From Flavobacteriales bacterium (lineage in GTDB: Bacteria > Bacteroidota > Bacteroidia > Flavobacteriales > CAJXXR01), in contig JAOAQX010000003.1 in NCBI GenBank assembly GCA_025210805.1, forward strand, positions 1 to 64,000: a DNA stretch of 64,000 bases. The letters run 5' to 3'. A program made the position numbers and the translations under genes. A model generated the notes under the pieces. It made no database searches and had not been told where the DNA came from. It saw only the letters and a program-made list of their open reading frames with translations. Position 1 is the first letter of the stretch. Every line of letters starts with the position of its first letter. Shown piece by piece: positions 1-8,049 of this stretch.

Positions 1-1321
1 GGCTGTATTCTTCGTTTCCTACGAACCAAAATTCATCGGTATCATAACAACCCGAATAATCATAATCGTAAATAGTTTTTACGCCAGCCGCCATTTTTCT
101 GAATTTCTCTATCGTTTTGGGCGTGCTTTTTTGGGTATTTGATGCCAAGATATAAGCCATATCTATACATGTAGACTCTCCCGCTGGCAAAGCTCCTAAA
201 TTGTGTATTCCGACATTGAACTCTAATGAATATCCAGGTATTGTCCAATTTTTCCCTACTGGATACATAAATTTATTACTTTCATGACTTTGATAATGAT
301 CTGCAATGGTTGTTGAATCTTTAAATCTTCCGTTGAGATAGTTCCAAAAGTCTTCCTTAGTTTGTGGAATTCCAATTGGAGAATTGGTAATTCTTCGAAG
401 AGAAAAAGAATAATCTAAAGTATTTGACAATGATCGAACTCCATAAACTGGTGTCTGATCTACTCCATTATTCGGACTAAGAAACTTTTGATTGTATGCA
501 AAAAAAGAATTGGTAGTAGAATCTGATGCAATTTGCCTAACAACTCCTTGACCTAAAGAATAATTATTAAGGTTCCCTAAACGGAAGTCCAAGAAGTCTT
601 CTTTATTTTTATTGATAATCTTATAATTAGCAAATATAATATCATCCAAAATAGTTCCTCTGTTTATAAAACCATACAGCATAAGGTTCACTTGAACACC
701 ATTCAAGGCATTAGAATTATTTGGATCATCATAATGAAATATTGTAAATACGGCTTGCTCTCCTCGTATCAAAGGGAAATCACCATTTTCTGGATCATAA
801 TATCCATTATTATTCATATCTTGAAATGGTGCAAGCTCATCCTCATTCACTATATCCGTGCTCTTTTTTGCAGGCCAATTAAGAATAGACTCATGCATGA
901 TGTATTCTGGATCCTTATATTGTTTTCTATGTTTTATAATCTCTTGTCTGTATATTTTCCAAACTGCTTTTTTTGAGCTTGTATTTCTTTCTGAGTCAGA
1001 AATACCTGCTTTTCTTTTTCCTAATTCAATTTTTGAATATGTAAGCTCTCCAGAGACTTTAATACTGCTATCTGAAAGTAAGGCTCCTAACCATAAATCC
1101 TGACTAAATATGGTAGATCTATTACTTCCTTTCGGAATTTGTGATTCTTCAAAACCTTTGGAGCCTTCGGGTAGTCCAGTTAATCTCAAAAACGCCCTTC
1201 CATCATTTTGGAGCGGAATCCTTTGATTATTAATATCTAAGTATTCATAATTACCTTGTCCGAAAAGGTTAGAAAAACTCAAGGCGCATAGGCTTATAAA
1301 AAGTAGTTTGAAGTAGTACAT
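1..1321 (-). CDS. Secreted protein, partial (C-terminus outside window)
   Basis: The reading frame is open from an ATG at 1321 to the window edge, about 440 residues, so the C-terminus is missing. The first 22 residues (MYYFKLLFISLCALSFSNLFGQ) are a clear signal peptide. The mature start carries a pattern, GRAFLRLTGLPEGSKGFE, then IPKGSNRSTIF and LWLGAL, which resembles large Bacteroidota secreted proteins that usually end in a type IX sorting domain; that domain would lie beyond base 1. A stretch FQDMNNNGYYDPENGDFP looks like a calcium-binding-type loop. It points away from the window in the same direction as the next secreted gene. The exact function is unknown; I infer a cell-surface or secreted protein. 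Confidence 0.8.
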   Translation of the reverse strand, partial: MYYFKLLFISLCALSFSNLFGQGNYEYLDINNQRIPLQNDGRAFLRLTGLPEGSKGFEESQIPKGSNRSTIFSQDLWLGALLSDSSIKVSGELTYSKIELGKRKAGISDSERNTSSKKAVWKIYRQEIIKHRKQYKDPEYIMHESILNWPAKKSTDIVNEDELAPFQDMNNNGYYDPENGDFPLIRGEQAVFTIFHYDDPNNSNALNGVQVNLMLYGFINRGTILDDIIFANYKIINKNKEDFLDFRLGNLNNYSLGQGVVRQIASDSTTNSFFAYNQKFLSPNNGVDQTPVYGVRSLSNTLDYSFSLRRITNSPIGIPQTKEDFWNYLNGRFKDSTTIADHYQSHESNKFMYPVGKNWTIPGYSLEFNVGIHNLGALPAGESTCIDMAYILASNTQKSTPKTIEKFRKMAAGVKTIYDYDYSGCYDTDEFWFVGNEEYS

Positions 1322-1455
1322 ATTGATGATTATTTAAAATTTAACAGAAATTTACAAAAAATAATTCAATATACACCTACTAATGAAGTATTTATATGAT
1401 TTTCACAATTACTAAAATGGTTTTTATTCTGAGAAAAGGTTGGAGATACTGAGGA

Positions 1456-1586
1456 GTTCTCGATAAAAATTTTCTTCCGTTGCTCTACAGAAAATTCACT
1501 CGAACTGACATACTCAATACAATACTGTCAATTCGAGTGGTTTTTGATGAAATGCAATGGAATCAAAAATTGTATCGAGAAAAGCA
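1456..1586. repeat. Long imperfect palindromic intergenic repeat
   Basis: The segment 1456-1510 is an imperfect reverse complement of 1526-1585. Both outer ends read ttctcgata on their own strand, and the inner arms cactcgaactgaca and tgtcaattcgagtg match at 13 of 14 positions around a 15-base centre. The right end abuts the stop codon of the FG-GAP gene at 1588, so it could also act as its terminator. A rearranged relative lies at 15885-16036. Dispersed intergenic repeats with the words GAGTTCTCGATA and CACTCGAACTGACA are, as far as I recall, common in flavobacterial genomes. Confidence 0.75.
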
Positions 1587-1587
1587 A

Positions 1588-4245
1588 TCAATTCACCCTT
1601 TGTATTTTAGTCACCACGCTTTTGCTTCCATTAGATAATTTCAAGAAATAAACTCCTTTGGAGAGTTGACTAATATCCCATTGGTTTTTATACGTAGATT
1701 GCATCAAGAGTTTTCCACTCATACCGTGTATGCTCATTCTTTTCCATAATTGAGCATCGGAATTTATATGCAGTACTCCATGAGTAGGATTTGGATAAAT
1801 ATCAATTTCTTGCTGATCATTTTCATCAATCCCCACTTCTGTTGCCAATATGGTGATATTGAGAGAATCTTTTCCAAAAGGGCTTTGAAGCATCATTTGA
1901 AGCTGGGTACTTGACTGACTTAAAATATCTTTCCATACAAAAGTGGAATCCGAAACGAAATTCCCGTTCTTATAAAAACTTAGAACCTCATAAGGGTTTT
2001 GCTGAACTGTTACGAAACAAGTATCACCTACCAAATAAGAACTCTGGTTCATATTATAATTAATAATAGGAACCATTATATTCGATCGATACACAATAGC
2101 ACTCTCATTATTAGCATTGTGAGTTGGGTAACCATAAGATATTTTAGGAACTGCAACCCAATCATTTTGTCCATCCGAATCATAGTCGAAAGAATCGAAA
2201 AAATAGTTGGTTTTTGCACCAAAATTATAAGTTGTATCCATTGTAGAAATACTTAGAATACTGTTTCCGTTATTGTTAAAAACGGGGTCGTATAAATTAT
2301 CGGAATCCCAAAAACCTCCACCTTGAAAATGACTTCCTATATTAATAGGATATTGAGGTGAATATGAAATTTGGGATGCAGAATTAGCATCAAAAGAAAA
2401 ATAATCTGTACTTCTTAGTAGATCCACGTTTCCATCATGATCATAGTCTGCTATTGCCAACAGTTTTTCTGCTCCTATATTATTCCTTACCGAGCTACTT
2501 TGAACTGCTCCATTGTTCATCCAAAGAATATGAAGTGCGCTTGCTGTTTGATAAATGATATCTTCCCAACCATCTCCATTAAGATCTTTAGCATAGAAAT
2601 AGGTTGCATTCTGAACACTAACATGCTGATACAATACAGACTTTATAAAACCTCCTTGTATATTGTTTGCTTGATATTTGAACAACTTTCCGTTTAGAAC
2701 CGCTACAAAATCAATCATTCCATCATTATTAAATTCCGTTGGGTATATATTTCTATAAAAACCTCCTGTAAGATGACTTGGTTCTAAAGAAATGGGTTGC
2801 AATTGATGATTCCCATCTATTCTCCACGCAAAAGATTCTCTGACTTCAAATTGATAATTTTTCCTATGATTTAAAACCAAAACTTGGTAAGGATAATTCG
2901 GACTCTTTTTAAATTCAAGTTGTATTTCCATTCCATACAACCACATCTCATGGATTACTTTATGCTGCTTAAAACCATTAGCATTTCGATGCGAAAAAAT
3001 AAGCTGCCCTCTTTCATTAACCTCCGCTCCGTATAAATTCCCGTTATTTGTAGAAGAAAACTTAGCTTCCCGATATTGCGGCAACTTATTGAGTTGGTAA
3101 TTTCCTTTAGACATTGTTTTGATCTCCATAGCATTATAAGGATGAATATTCTTGTAAATATCCATTTCTCCATCCTGATCAAAATCTATCATTTTGGTAT
3201 AGAACATTTTCTCATGATATCCTAAGGAAATCACTTGAAGCTCTGGTGTAAAAGTGTAATTCCAGTTTGAGTCCATGACTCCAATAGTAGTTCCGATCTC
3301 ATTTGCAGAGCAAAAATCGTGATTATACAAGTAAATATCCACCAAGGAATCATTGTTGTAATCCTGAAAATCAGCCTCAACAAAATACTGTGCTCCTATG
3401 CTTAAAGCTTGCTTTTTTCTATTCTGTACTGTTTGGTTTGAATAGTTAAATATGATAGAGTTTAGATTCAAACCTTGTTTGTAAACCAAGATAAATTCTT
3501 GACTCCCATTATAGTCAATATCTTTTATAAAAAGCTGATTTGCTTGCACTTTTAAATCCACTTGCCAGCTCGAAAGATTTGCGAAAACTTGTACAGAATC
3601 TAAAATAATTTTACTCTGACTATTTGCATTAGATAAATATTGTAGATACATAAAACTATCCACTTTTTCTGTACAAAGAATATCCCAAGTACCATCGGTA
3701 TTCATATCATGCCATTTTACGGGAGTATTCGTTATCTGCGTATCTATGATCAGTTCAGAAAAGGTTTGATTTCCATTGTTTGTCAGTTGGACTATTCCTG
3801 TATCACTTCCTAACAAAATATCATCTTTATTATCACCATTGATGTCTAGAAGGTCGTAATTTAAAAATGCCCCTTTATAATTAAGACTATACGGTGTGAA
3901 GTTCAAATTATTTCCCTGAAAATAGATGATCCAAGTACTATCTTGAGAACCTAAAAAATCCAGTTTTCCATCCTCGTCAAAATCCGATGAAGCTAAAATC
4001 TGGAAATCATTAGAAATTCCTACTAATTTTTCTTTTTTAAAATAAAAATCTCCTTCATGATTCATCAGGAAAGTTCCTTCCGTAGAAGATTGAACGATGT
4101 CTAAATCTCCATCGGTATCAAAATCGGGAAAAATACTGCGGTTAGGTTGCTCTATTCTACTCTCATAAACCGTAGAGTCTAATAGATTTTGAGCTTTCAA
4201 ACTGTTTACCCCAAATGCTAAAATTATAATAATCAAGTATTTCAT
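1588..4245 (-). CDS. Secreted FG-GAP/VCBS-repeat protein with T9SS sorting domain
   Basis: This 885-residue protein starts with signal peptide MKYLIIIILAFGVNSLKAQ. It then carries at least ten Asp-rich loops of the FG-GAP/VCBS type, for example DFDTDGDLDIV, DFDEDGKLDFL, DINGDNKDDILL, DLNGDGWEDII and DYDHDGNVDLL, which in this family bind calcium and form a beta-propeller. The last 80 residues are a type A type IX secretion signal: IDIYPNPTHGVLHI, then GMSGKLL, WDISQLSKGVYFLKL and a basic end. It is therefore predicted to cross the outer membrane by T9SS and be released or anchored at the surface. The ligand is unknown. It is the only protein in the window in which I see a complete sorting domain. 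Confidence 0.9.
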   Translation of the reverse strand: MKYLIIIILAFGVNSLKAQNLLDSTVYESRIEQPNRSIFPDFDTDGDLDIVQSSTEGTFLMNHEGDFYFKKEKLVGISNDFQILASSDFDEDGKLDFLGSQDSTWIIYFQGNNLNFTPYSLNYKGAFLNYDLLDINGDNKDDILLGSDTGIVQLTNNGNQTFSELIIDTQITNTPVKWHDMNTDGTWDILCTEKVDSFMYLQYLSNANSQSKIILDSVQVFANLSSWQVDLKVQANQLFIKDIDYNGSQEFILVYKQGLNLNSIIFNYSNQTVQNRKKQALSIGAQYFVEADFQDYNNDSLVDIYLYNHDFCSANEIGTTIGVMDSNWNYTFTPELQVISLGYHEKMFYTKMIDFDQDGEMDIYKNIHPYNAMEIKTMSKGNYQLNKLPQYREAKFSSTNNGNLYGAEVNERGQLIFSHRNANGFKQHKVIHEMWLYGMEIQLEFKKSPNYPYQVLVLNHRKNYQFEVRESFAWRIDGNHQLQPISLEPSHLTGGFYRNIYPTEFNNDGMIDFVAVLNGKLFKYQANNIQGGFIKSVLYQHVSVQNATYFYAKDLNGDGWEDIIYQTASALHILWMNNGAVQSSSVRNNIGAEKLLAIADYDHDGNVDLLRSTDYFSFDANSASQISYSPQYPINIGSHFQGGGFWDSDNLYDPVFNNNGNSILSISTMDTTYNFGAKTNYFFDSFDYDSDGQNDWVAVPKISYGYPTHNANNESAIVYRSNIMVPIINYNMNQSSYLVGDTCFVTVQQNPYEVLSFYKNGNFVSDSTFVWKDILSQSSTQLQMMLQSPFGKDSLNITILATEVGIDENDQQEIDIYPNPTHGVLHINSDAQLWKRMSIHGMSGKLLMQSTYKNQWDISQLSKGVYFLKLSNGSKSVVTKIQRVN

Positions 4246-4398
4246 ATAGCAAAAATACTTTTTAACCTCTGTCGATTTAAGATATTTCGATAATCGACTT
4301 TGTTTTAGAGTTAAATGGATTTCTTTTTACTATCTAAAACAGAGACTACTATTAATAAGTACAAAAAGATCTGAATAACAATATTTTCAAACACAAAA

Positions 4399-4434
4399 AA
4401 ACCCTTTGTATTTTCGTAAAAACACAAAGGGTTT
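4399..4434 (-). terminator. Rho-independent terminator after scoB
   Basis: Perfect 11-bp stem aaaccctttgt (4399-4409) and acaaagggttt (4424-4434). Read on the minus strand it lies 23 bases past the scoB stop and is followed by a T-rich stretch, so it closes the gmk-nadD-scoB operon. Confidence 0.85.
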
Positions 4435-4456
4435 GTTCTATTTTTTCCTAAAAAAA

Positions 4457-5113
4457 TTAAAACTGAATCTCTGGAATATCTCCTTCCACAATCAATTTTC
4501 CTTCTGTGGCAGCTTGAATTTCTTCTACACTTACTCCTGGTGCTCTTTCTAATAAATAAAAAGCGCCATTTTTGATTTCCAGAACGGCTAAATTAGAAAC
4601 TACTTTTGTTACGCATTCCACTCCTGTAAGTGGCAAGCTACAAGCCTTAAGAAGTTTACTTTGTCCCTTTTTGTTAGTGTGCATCATGGCTACAATGATG
4701 TTTCTAGCAGATGCTACCAAATCCATTGCTCCACCCATACCTTTTACCATTTTCCCTGGGATTTTCCAGTTGGCTATATCTCCATTTTCGGCTACTTCCA
4801 TCGCTCCCAAAACTGTTAAATGAACATGTTGTCCACGGATCATGGCAAAACTTTCAGCAGAACTAAAAATAGAAGAACCATCTAATGTCGTGATGGTTTG
4901 TTTTCCTGCATTGATCATATCGGCATCCACCTTATCTTCCGTAGGAAAAGGACCCATTCCTAATAATCCATTTTCAGATTGTAAGACTACATTCATTCCT
5001 TCTGGAATATAGTTGGCAACCAAGGTTGGAATTCCAATTCCGAGGTTCACATAGTATCCGTCTTTCAGTTCTTGGGCTATTCTTTGGGCTATTTGTTGTT
5101 TTGATAATGCCAT
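4457..5113 (-). CDS. scoB: 3-oxoacid CoA-transferase subunit B
   Basis: The 218-residue product matches the beta subunit of succinyl-CoA:3-ketoacid (acetoacetate) CoA-transferase, which moves CoA from succinyl-CoA to acetoacetate in ketone-body and butyrate-type metabolism. It shows NLGIGIPTLVANYIP near residue 23, the SENG motif whose Glu47 is the catalytic residue that forms the enzyme-CoA thioester, the Gly-rich MVKGMGGAMDLV segment and LLERAPGVSVEEI near the end. Length is normal for this subunit. In most genomes subunit A lies directly upstream, but here the upstream neighbour is nadD, two bases away, and no subunit A is in the window. The partner must be encoded elsewhere, or the ATPase-free half works alone, which I consider unlikely. 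ATG start. Confidence 0.88.
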   Translation of the reverse strand: MALSKQQIAQRIAQELKDGYYVNLGIGIPTLVANYIPEGMNVVLQSENGLLGMGPFPTEDKVDADMINAGKQTITTLDGSSIFSSAESFAMIRGQHVHLTVLGAMEVAENGDIANWKIPGKMVKGMGGAMDLVASARNIIVAMMHTNKKGQSKLLKACSLPLTGVECVTKVVSNLAVLEIKNGAFYLLERAPGVSVEEIQAATEGKLIVEGDIPEIQF

Positions 5114-5115
5114 GA

Positions 5116-5703
5116 TTAGAATGTAGGTTTGGGTTTATAAAAATTCATTTCGTCAATATATTGCCATACTGCGGTGTCCAACATCGGTTTTACGCATTTT
5201 TTTTCAGCAATAGATTGGCGTATAAAGGTACTTGATAATTCAATAATAGGAGCATTTACTCGGGTAATTTTTGGGTGAGCATCTAGCTCTGTAACTTTCC
5301 CTGTGGTGCGTGGATACACATAAACGCTATAAAACTCTAAAATTTGCTCATAGTTTTTCCATTTATGAAAATGATTTAGATTATCGGCTCCCATAATAAT
5401 AGAAAAATCGTGTTTAGGATATTTTTCTTTTAAAACAGTAAGGGTGTCAATGGTGTAAGAAGGTTTTTTGAGTCCAAACTCAATATTAGATGCTTTGAGT
5501 TTATCATAAGGTTCTAAAGCCATTTCCACCATTCTCAATCTATGATGATCTGCAAGCAATGAACTTTTTTTCTTAAAAGGATTGTGTGGAGTAACTACCA
5601 GCCACACCTCATCTAAATCGGTTTCTTCTACCAAGTAGTTGGCTAAAATCAAATGCCCGATATGAATGGGATTAAAAGAACCAAAAAACAAACCTATTTT
5701 CAT
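5116..5703 (-). CDS. nadD: Nicotinate-nucleotide adenylyltransferase
   Basis: NadD transfers AMP from ATP to nicotinate mononucleotide, giving deamido-NAD in cytosolic NAD synthesis. The 195-residue product has the nucleotidyltransferase signature GSFNPIHIGH at residues 8-17, the substrate loop TPHNPFKKK, the ADNLNHFHKW segment and the C-terminal SSTFIR motif that matches the ISSTxIR phosphate-binding signature. The ATG overlaps the stop of gmk in an ATGA arrangement, and scoB follows after two bases, so the three genes form one translationally coupled operon. Length and motifs are normal for the family. Confidence 0.95.
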   Translation of the reverse strand: MKIGLFFGSFNPIHIGHLILANYLVEETDLDEVWLVVTPHNPFKKKSSLLADHHRLRMVEMALEPYDKLKASNIEFGLKKPSYTIDTLTVLKEKYPKHDFSIIMGADNLNHFHKWKNYEQILEFYSVYVYPRTTGKVTELDAHPKITRVNAPIIELSSTFIRQSIAEKKCVKPMLDTAVWQYIDEMNFYKPKPTF

Positions 5704-6287
5704 GACAATTGTGTTTTCTGTGAGATAAAATCTTCAATTAAATAACTGGTTTTTGTGAGTGCTCGCTCCAGAATATCATTTTCCACAATACAGTCAAAAT
5801 GTTTGGCATATTCCAGCTCTTTTGCGGCTTTCCCAATACGCATTTGAATCTTTTCTTCGGTTTCGGTACCTCTACTTCTCAATCTTTCTTCCAAGACTTC
5901 AATAGATGGAGGCTTGATAAAAATTGACAAAGCTTGATCACCAAATTTCTTTTTGAGATTCACTCCACCCACTACGTCCAAATCGAAAACAGCAGTCTGT
6001 TGGTTACCCCATATTCTTGTTAGTTCAGATTTTAAAGTTCCGTAAAAATTATCTTTATAAACCTCTTCCCATTCTACAAAAGCATCTTGCTCTATCTGTT
6101 CCTTAAAGCCTTCTGTTCCTAAAAAATAATAATGAACGCCATCTTCCTCTCCTTCTCTTGGTGCTCTGCTACAAGCCGAAATAGAAAAGGTAAGACTGGG
6201 ATAATTCTCCAAAATATGGTTGATAATTGTGGATTTCCCCGCTCCAGAAGGAGCTGAAAATATTATGAGTTTGCCTTGGGTGTGCAT
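5700..6287 (-). CDS. gmk: Guanylate kinase
   Basis: Gmk phosphorylates GMP to GDP with ATP. From the ATG at 6287 the protein is 195 residues, with the P-loop SAPSGAGKST at residues 11-20, the GMP-binding segment SACSRAPREGEEDGVHYYF, and FDLDVVGG, IKPPSIEVLEERLRSRGTE lid-type motifs. A TTG at 6305 would add six residues, but a TAnnTTTG promoter box (6310-6303 on this strand) overlaps that site, so the ATG is preferred. It is the first gene of the gmk-nadD-scoB operon and its stop overlaps the nadD start by four bases. Confidence 0.95.
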   Translation of the reverse strand: MHTQGKLIIFSAPSGAGKSTIINHILENYPSLTFSISACSRAPREGEEDGVHYYFLGTEGFKEQIEQDAFVEWEEVYKDNFYGTLKSELTRIWGNQQTAVFDLDVVGGVNLKKKFGDQALSIFIKPPSIEVLEERLRSRGTETEEKIQMRIGKAAKELEYAKHFDCIVENDILERALTKTSYLIEDFISQKTQLS

Positions 6288-6302
6288 TTGCTTAACTTTT
6301 GG

Positions 6303-6310
6303 CAAAATTA
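6303..6310 (-). promoter_or_regulatory. Flavobacterial -7 box for gmk operon
   Basis: On the minus strand this reads TAATTTTG, a match to the Bacteroidota -7 consensus TAnnTTTG, 15 bases ahead of the gmk ATG at 6287. No clear TTG at the -33 position was seen. Confidence 0.45.
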
Positions 6311-6755
6311 CGAATTTGGTTTTCTATCTTGAATCTAATGTGAATTTTTTCTTTACTTAGGGCGTGTATATTTTGTTTAGTTCACTATTTCTGTTGTCTT
6401 AAATTCCCCCGAAACAGCAATTGTCATACTATAATATTACGAAAATATCTAAAAAGTCATAGTATAGTATTACAGCTTTTGTCTTATGGCAGAATTTTGA
6501 AATTGATTGTTTAGTAAAAGTAGGGTTTTTGAATAGAATCAAGCATTAAAACAAAAATCACATTCCTCTTATTTCTTTGGTAATCTTTGCTTTATTTTCG
6601 AGTTTTTTATTTGTGCTTTCAAATGTCCATTATGTTTTTTGATTATCAAACAAAATTAATCTTTTTCCTTCTAGGCTAAAATTATTTTTTTCAAAATGTG
6701 TTTTAATACAATTCCTTACTTTTACGGAAGTGTCAATAATCGAATATAGCAACCA
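6311..6755. other. Intergenic region between divergent genes, with paired 18-mers
   Basis: About 445 bases without a convincing ORF on either strand. It holds the promoter for gmk at its left edge, two similar 18-base direct repeats (listed separately), and near its right end TACTTTTA, a 7 of 8 match to the -7 box, just before the gene at 6756. The rest is AT-rich with nothing I could recognise. Confidence 0.5.
6423..6473. repeat. Pair of 18-bp direct repeats
   Basis: gtcatactataatattac at 6423-6440 and gtcatagtatagtattac at 6456-6473 match at 16 of 18 positions, 33 bases apart (about three helical turns). The spacing would place two protein dimers on one DNA face, so an operator is possible, but there is no regulator gene next to it. 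Confidence 0.5.
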
Positions 6756-7904
6756 ATGAACAAAATACGACTCATATTTATAGCAATGTTTATGTTCTCA
6801 GTAGCTAAAACAGTTGCTCAAGAGCCTACATATACTCAGGTAGAATATCAATCAAAGAAAACGTTTTCCTTTCCCTTTGAACATCATAATCTTGAATTTC
6901 GTTTTCCCGTAGTCACTCATTTTATAGAGAATCGAAATAATCAAAGCTATGTATATGCCATTCGGCAAACAGATCCTACATGGATTGATAAATTTTCCTA
7001 TCATAATAAGCAAACCATTAAGGTAGATTCGTTTATAATTCCTCAAGAAGTTTTTATGGAAAATCATCAACATATAGAAGAATTCCTTGTGATAGGAAAA
7101 GATTCCTTTTTGATCCAACCTTCTTATGAAGCCACAAATGGAGCGCATGTTTTCTTTGAATTTTCTAAAAATCACCTCAAACGATATGACTTAGCCAATA
7201 ATCACAATGGGAAGTACTTTGCAATTTCAAAAACACATATCAACCCAATAAGCTACGCCAATCACACTCTTGTGGGTAGAATATCCCACCTTGACGGACT
7301 TCTTGATATGCATACCATTGTAGATACAATGTGTACATATCCAGCACTGGTAAAACTCAATTTAAAAGATGGTAGCATCCATTTTTTTGATGAATACGAT
7401 GAGGTTTTGTGTCAAAGGAAAATTGAAGCTCCTTTTGTCCATTTTAAAGAAAGACTCTTTAAAGGCGATAGCTTAATCACTTTATCTCCTTTTACACCAG
7501 AGTTTCATATTTTTTCTGATGAAACTGGAGCCTATTCCAAAAAGTCTTTTGATTTTAAAGATTTTGATGAGCACTTTTATCATCTAAATAATATGAGAAA
7601 AGAGCTAACGGTAAATGACTATTTTTTCTCGATGGTTTTTAACCCGTTTACCCACAAATTTTATGTTCTCATGCTTGAAGGTCTAGCGTACAATGAAACA
7701 GATGATTTTATCGCAAGTCCTGTTCAACAGAGAAAATACACCGTTCTTATTTTCGATGAAGCATTGAATTTAGAAGGGAGCTACAAAATGTCCGAGCACT
7801 TATCTATGCAATTTGAAGGCAGATTGATCCCGAGCCCAAACGGTTTTTATTTACGCAAAATGATCGGTGATCAATATGAAATTCACGAATTCAAAAAACC
7901 ATAA
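6756..7904 (+). CDS. Secreted or periplasmic protein of unknown function
   Basis: The 382-residue product begins with signal peptide MNKIRLIFIAMFMFSVAKTVAQ, so it is exported. The mature part is a run of beta-rich blocks with repeated aromatic and charged residues, such as LVKLNLKDGSIHFFDEYDE and HKFYVLMLEGLAYNE, and near the end YTVLIFDEALNLEG. This looks like a beta-propeller-type fold, weakly reminiscent of the DUF4221 family in Bacteroidota, but I see no diagnostic motif and do not assign it. No sorting domain, lipobox or membrane helix is present. It is a single-gene unit transcribed divergently from gmk, and the product's role is unknown. Confidence 0.75.
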   Translation: MNKIRLIFIAMFMFSVAKTVAQEPTYTQVEYQSKKTFSFPFEHHNLEFRFPVVTHFIENRNNQSYVYAIRQTDPTWIDKFSYHNKQTIKVDSFIIPQEVFMENHQHIEEFLVIGKDSFLIQPSYEATNGAHVFFEFSKNHLKRYDLANNHNGKYFAISKTHINPISYANHTLVGRISHLDGLLDMHTIVDTMCTYPALVKLNLKDGSIHFFDEYDEVLCQRKIEAPFVHFKERLFKGDSLITLSPFTPEFHIFSDETGAYSKKSFDFKDFDEHFYHLNNMRKELTVNDYFFSMVFNPFTHKFYVLMLEGLAYNETDDFIASPVQQRKYTVLIFDEALNLEGSYKMSEHLSMQFEGRLIPSPNGFYLRKMIGDQYEIHEFKKP

Positions 7905-8049
7905 GACTTACTCAATATTGTTTTTAGTGATATCTTTCTTAGTAATGATTAAATACTTACACATAAACACTTTAGATCTTTCATCAACAGCTACCACCCA
8001 CCATCACCACAAAATTTTAGTCTTGAAACAGCTGGTGTGTCATTTTTGA
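7876..8049 (+). CDS. Possible small membrane peptide overlapping two genes
   Basis: A 57-residue frame starts at ATG 7876 inside the last codons of the gene above. It encodes a hydrophobic stretch YSILFLVISFLVMIKYL, one possible membrane helix, then STATTHHHH with four consecutive histidines. It overlaps the 3' end of the opposite-strand gene at 7991. Nothing supports expression apart from the helix and the small overlap with the upstream stop codon. It may well be chance. Confidence 0.2.
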   Translation: MKFTNSKNHKTYSILFLVISFLVMIKYLHINTLDLSSTATTHHHHKILVLKQLVCHF

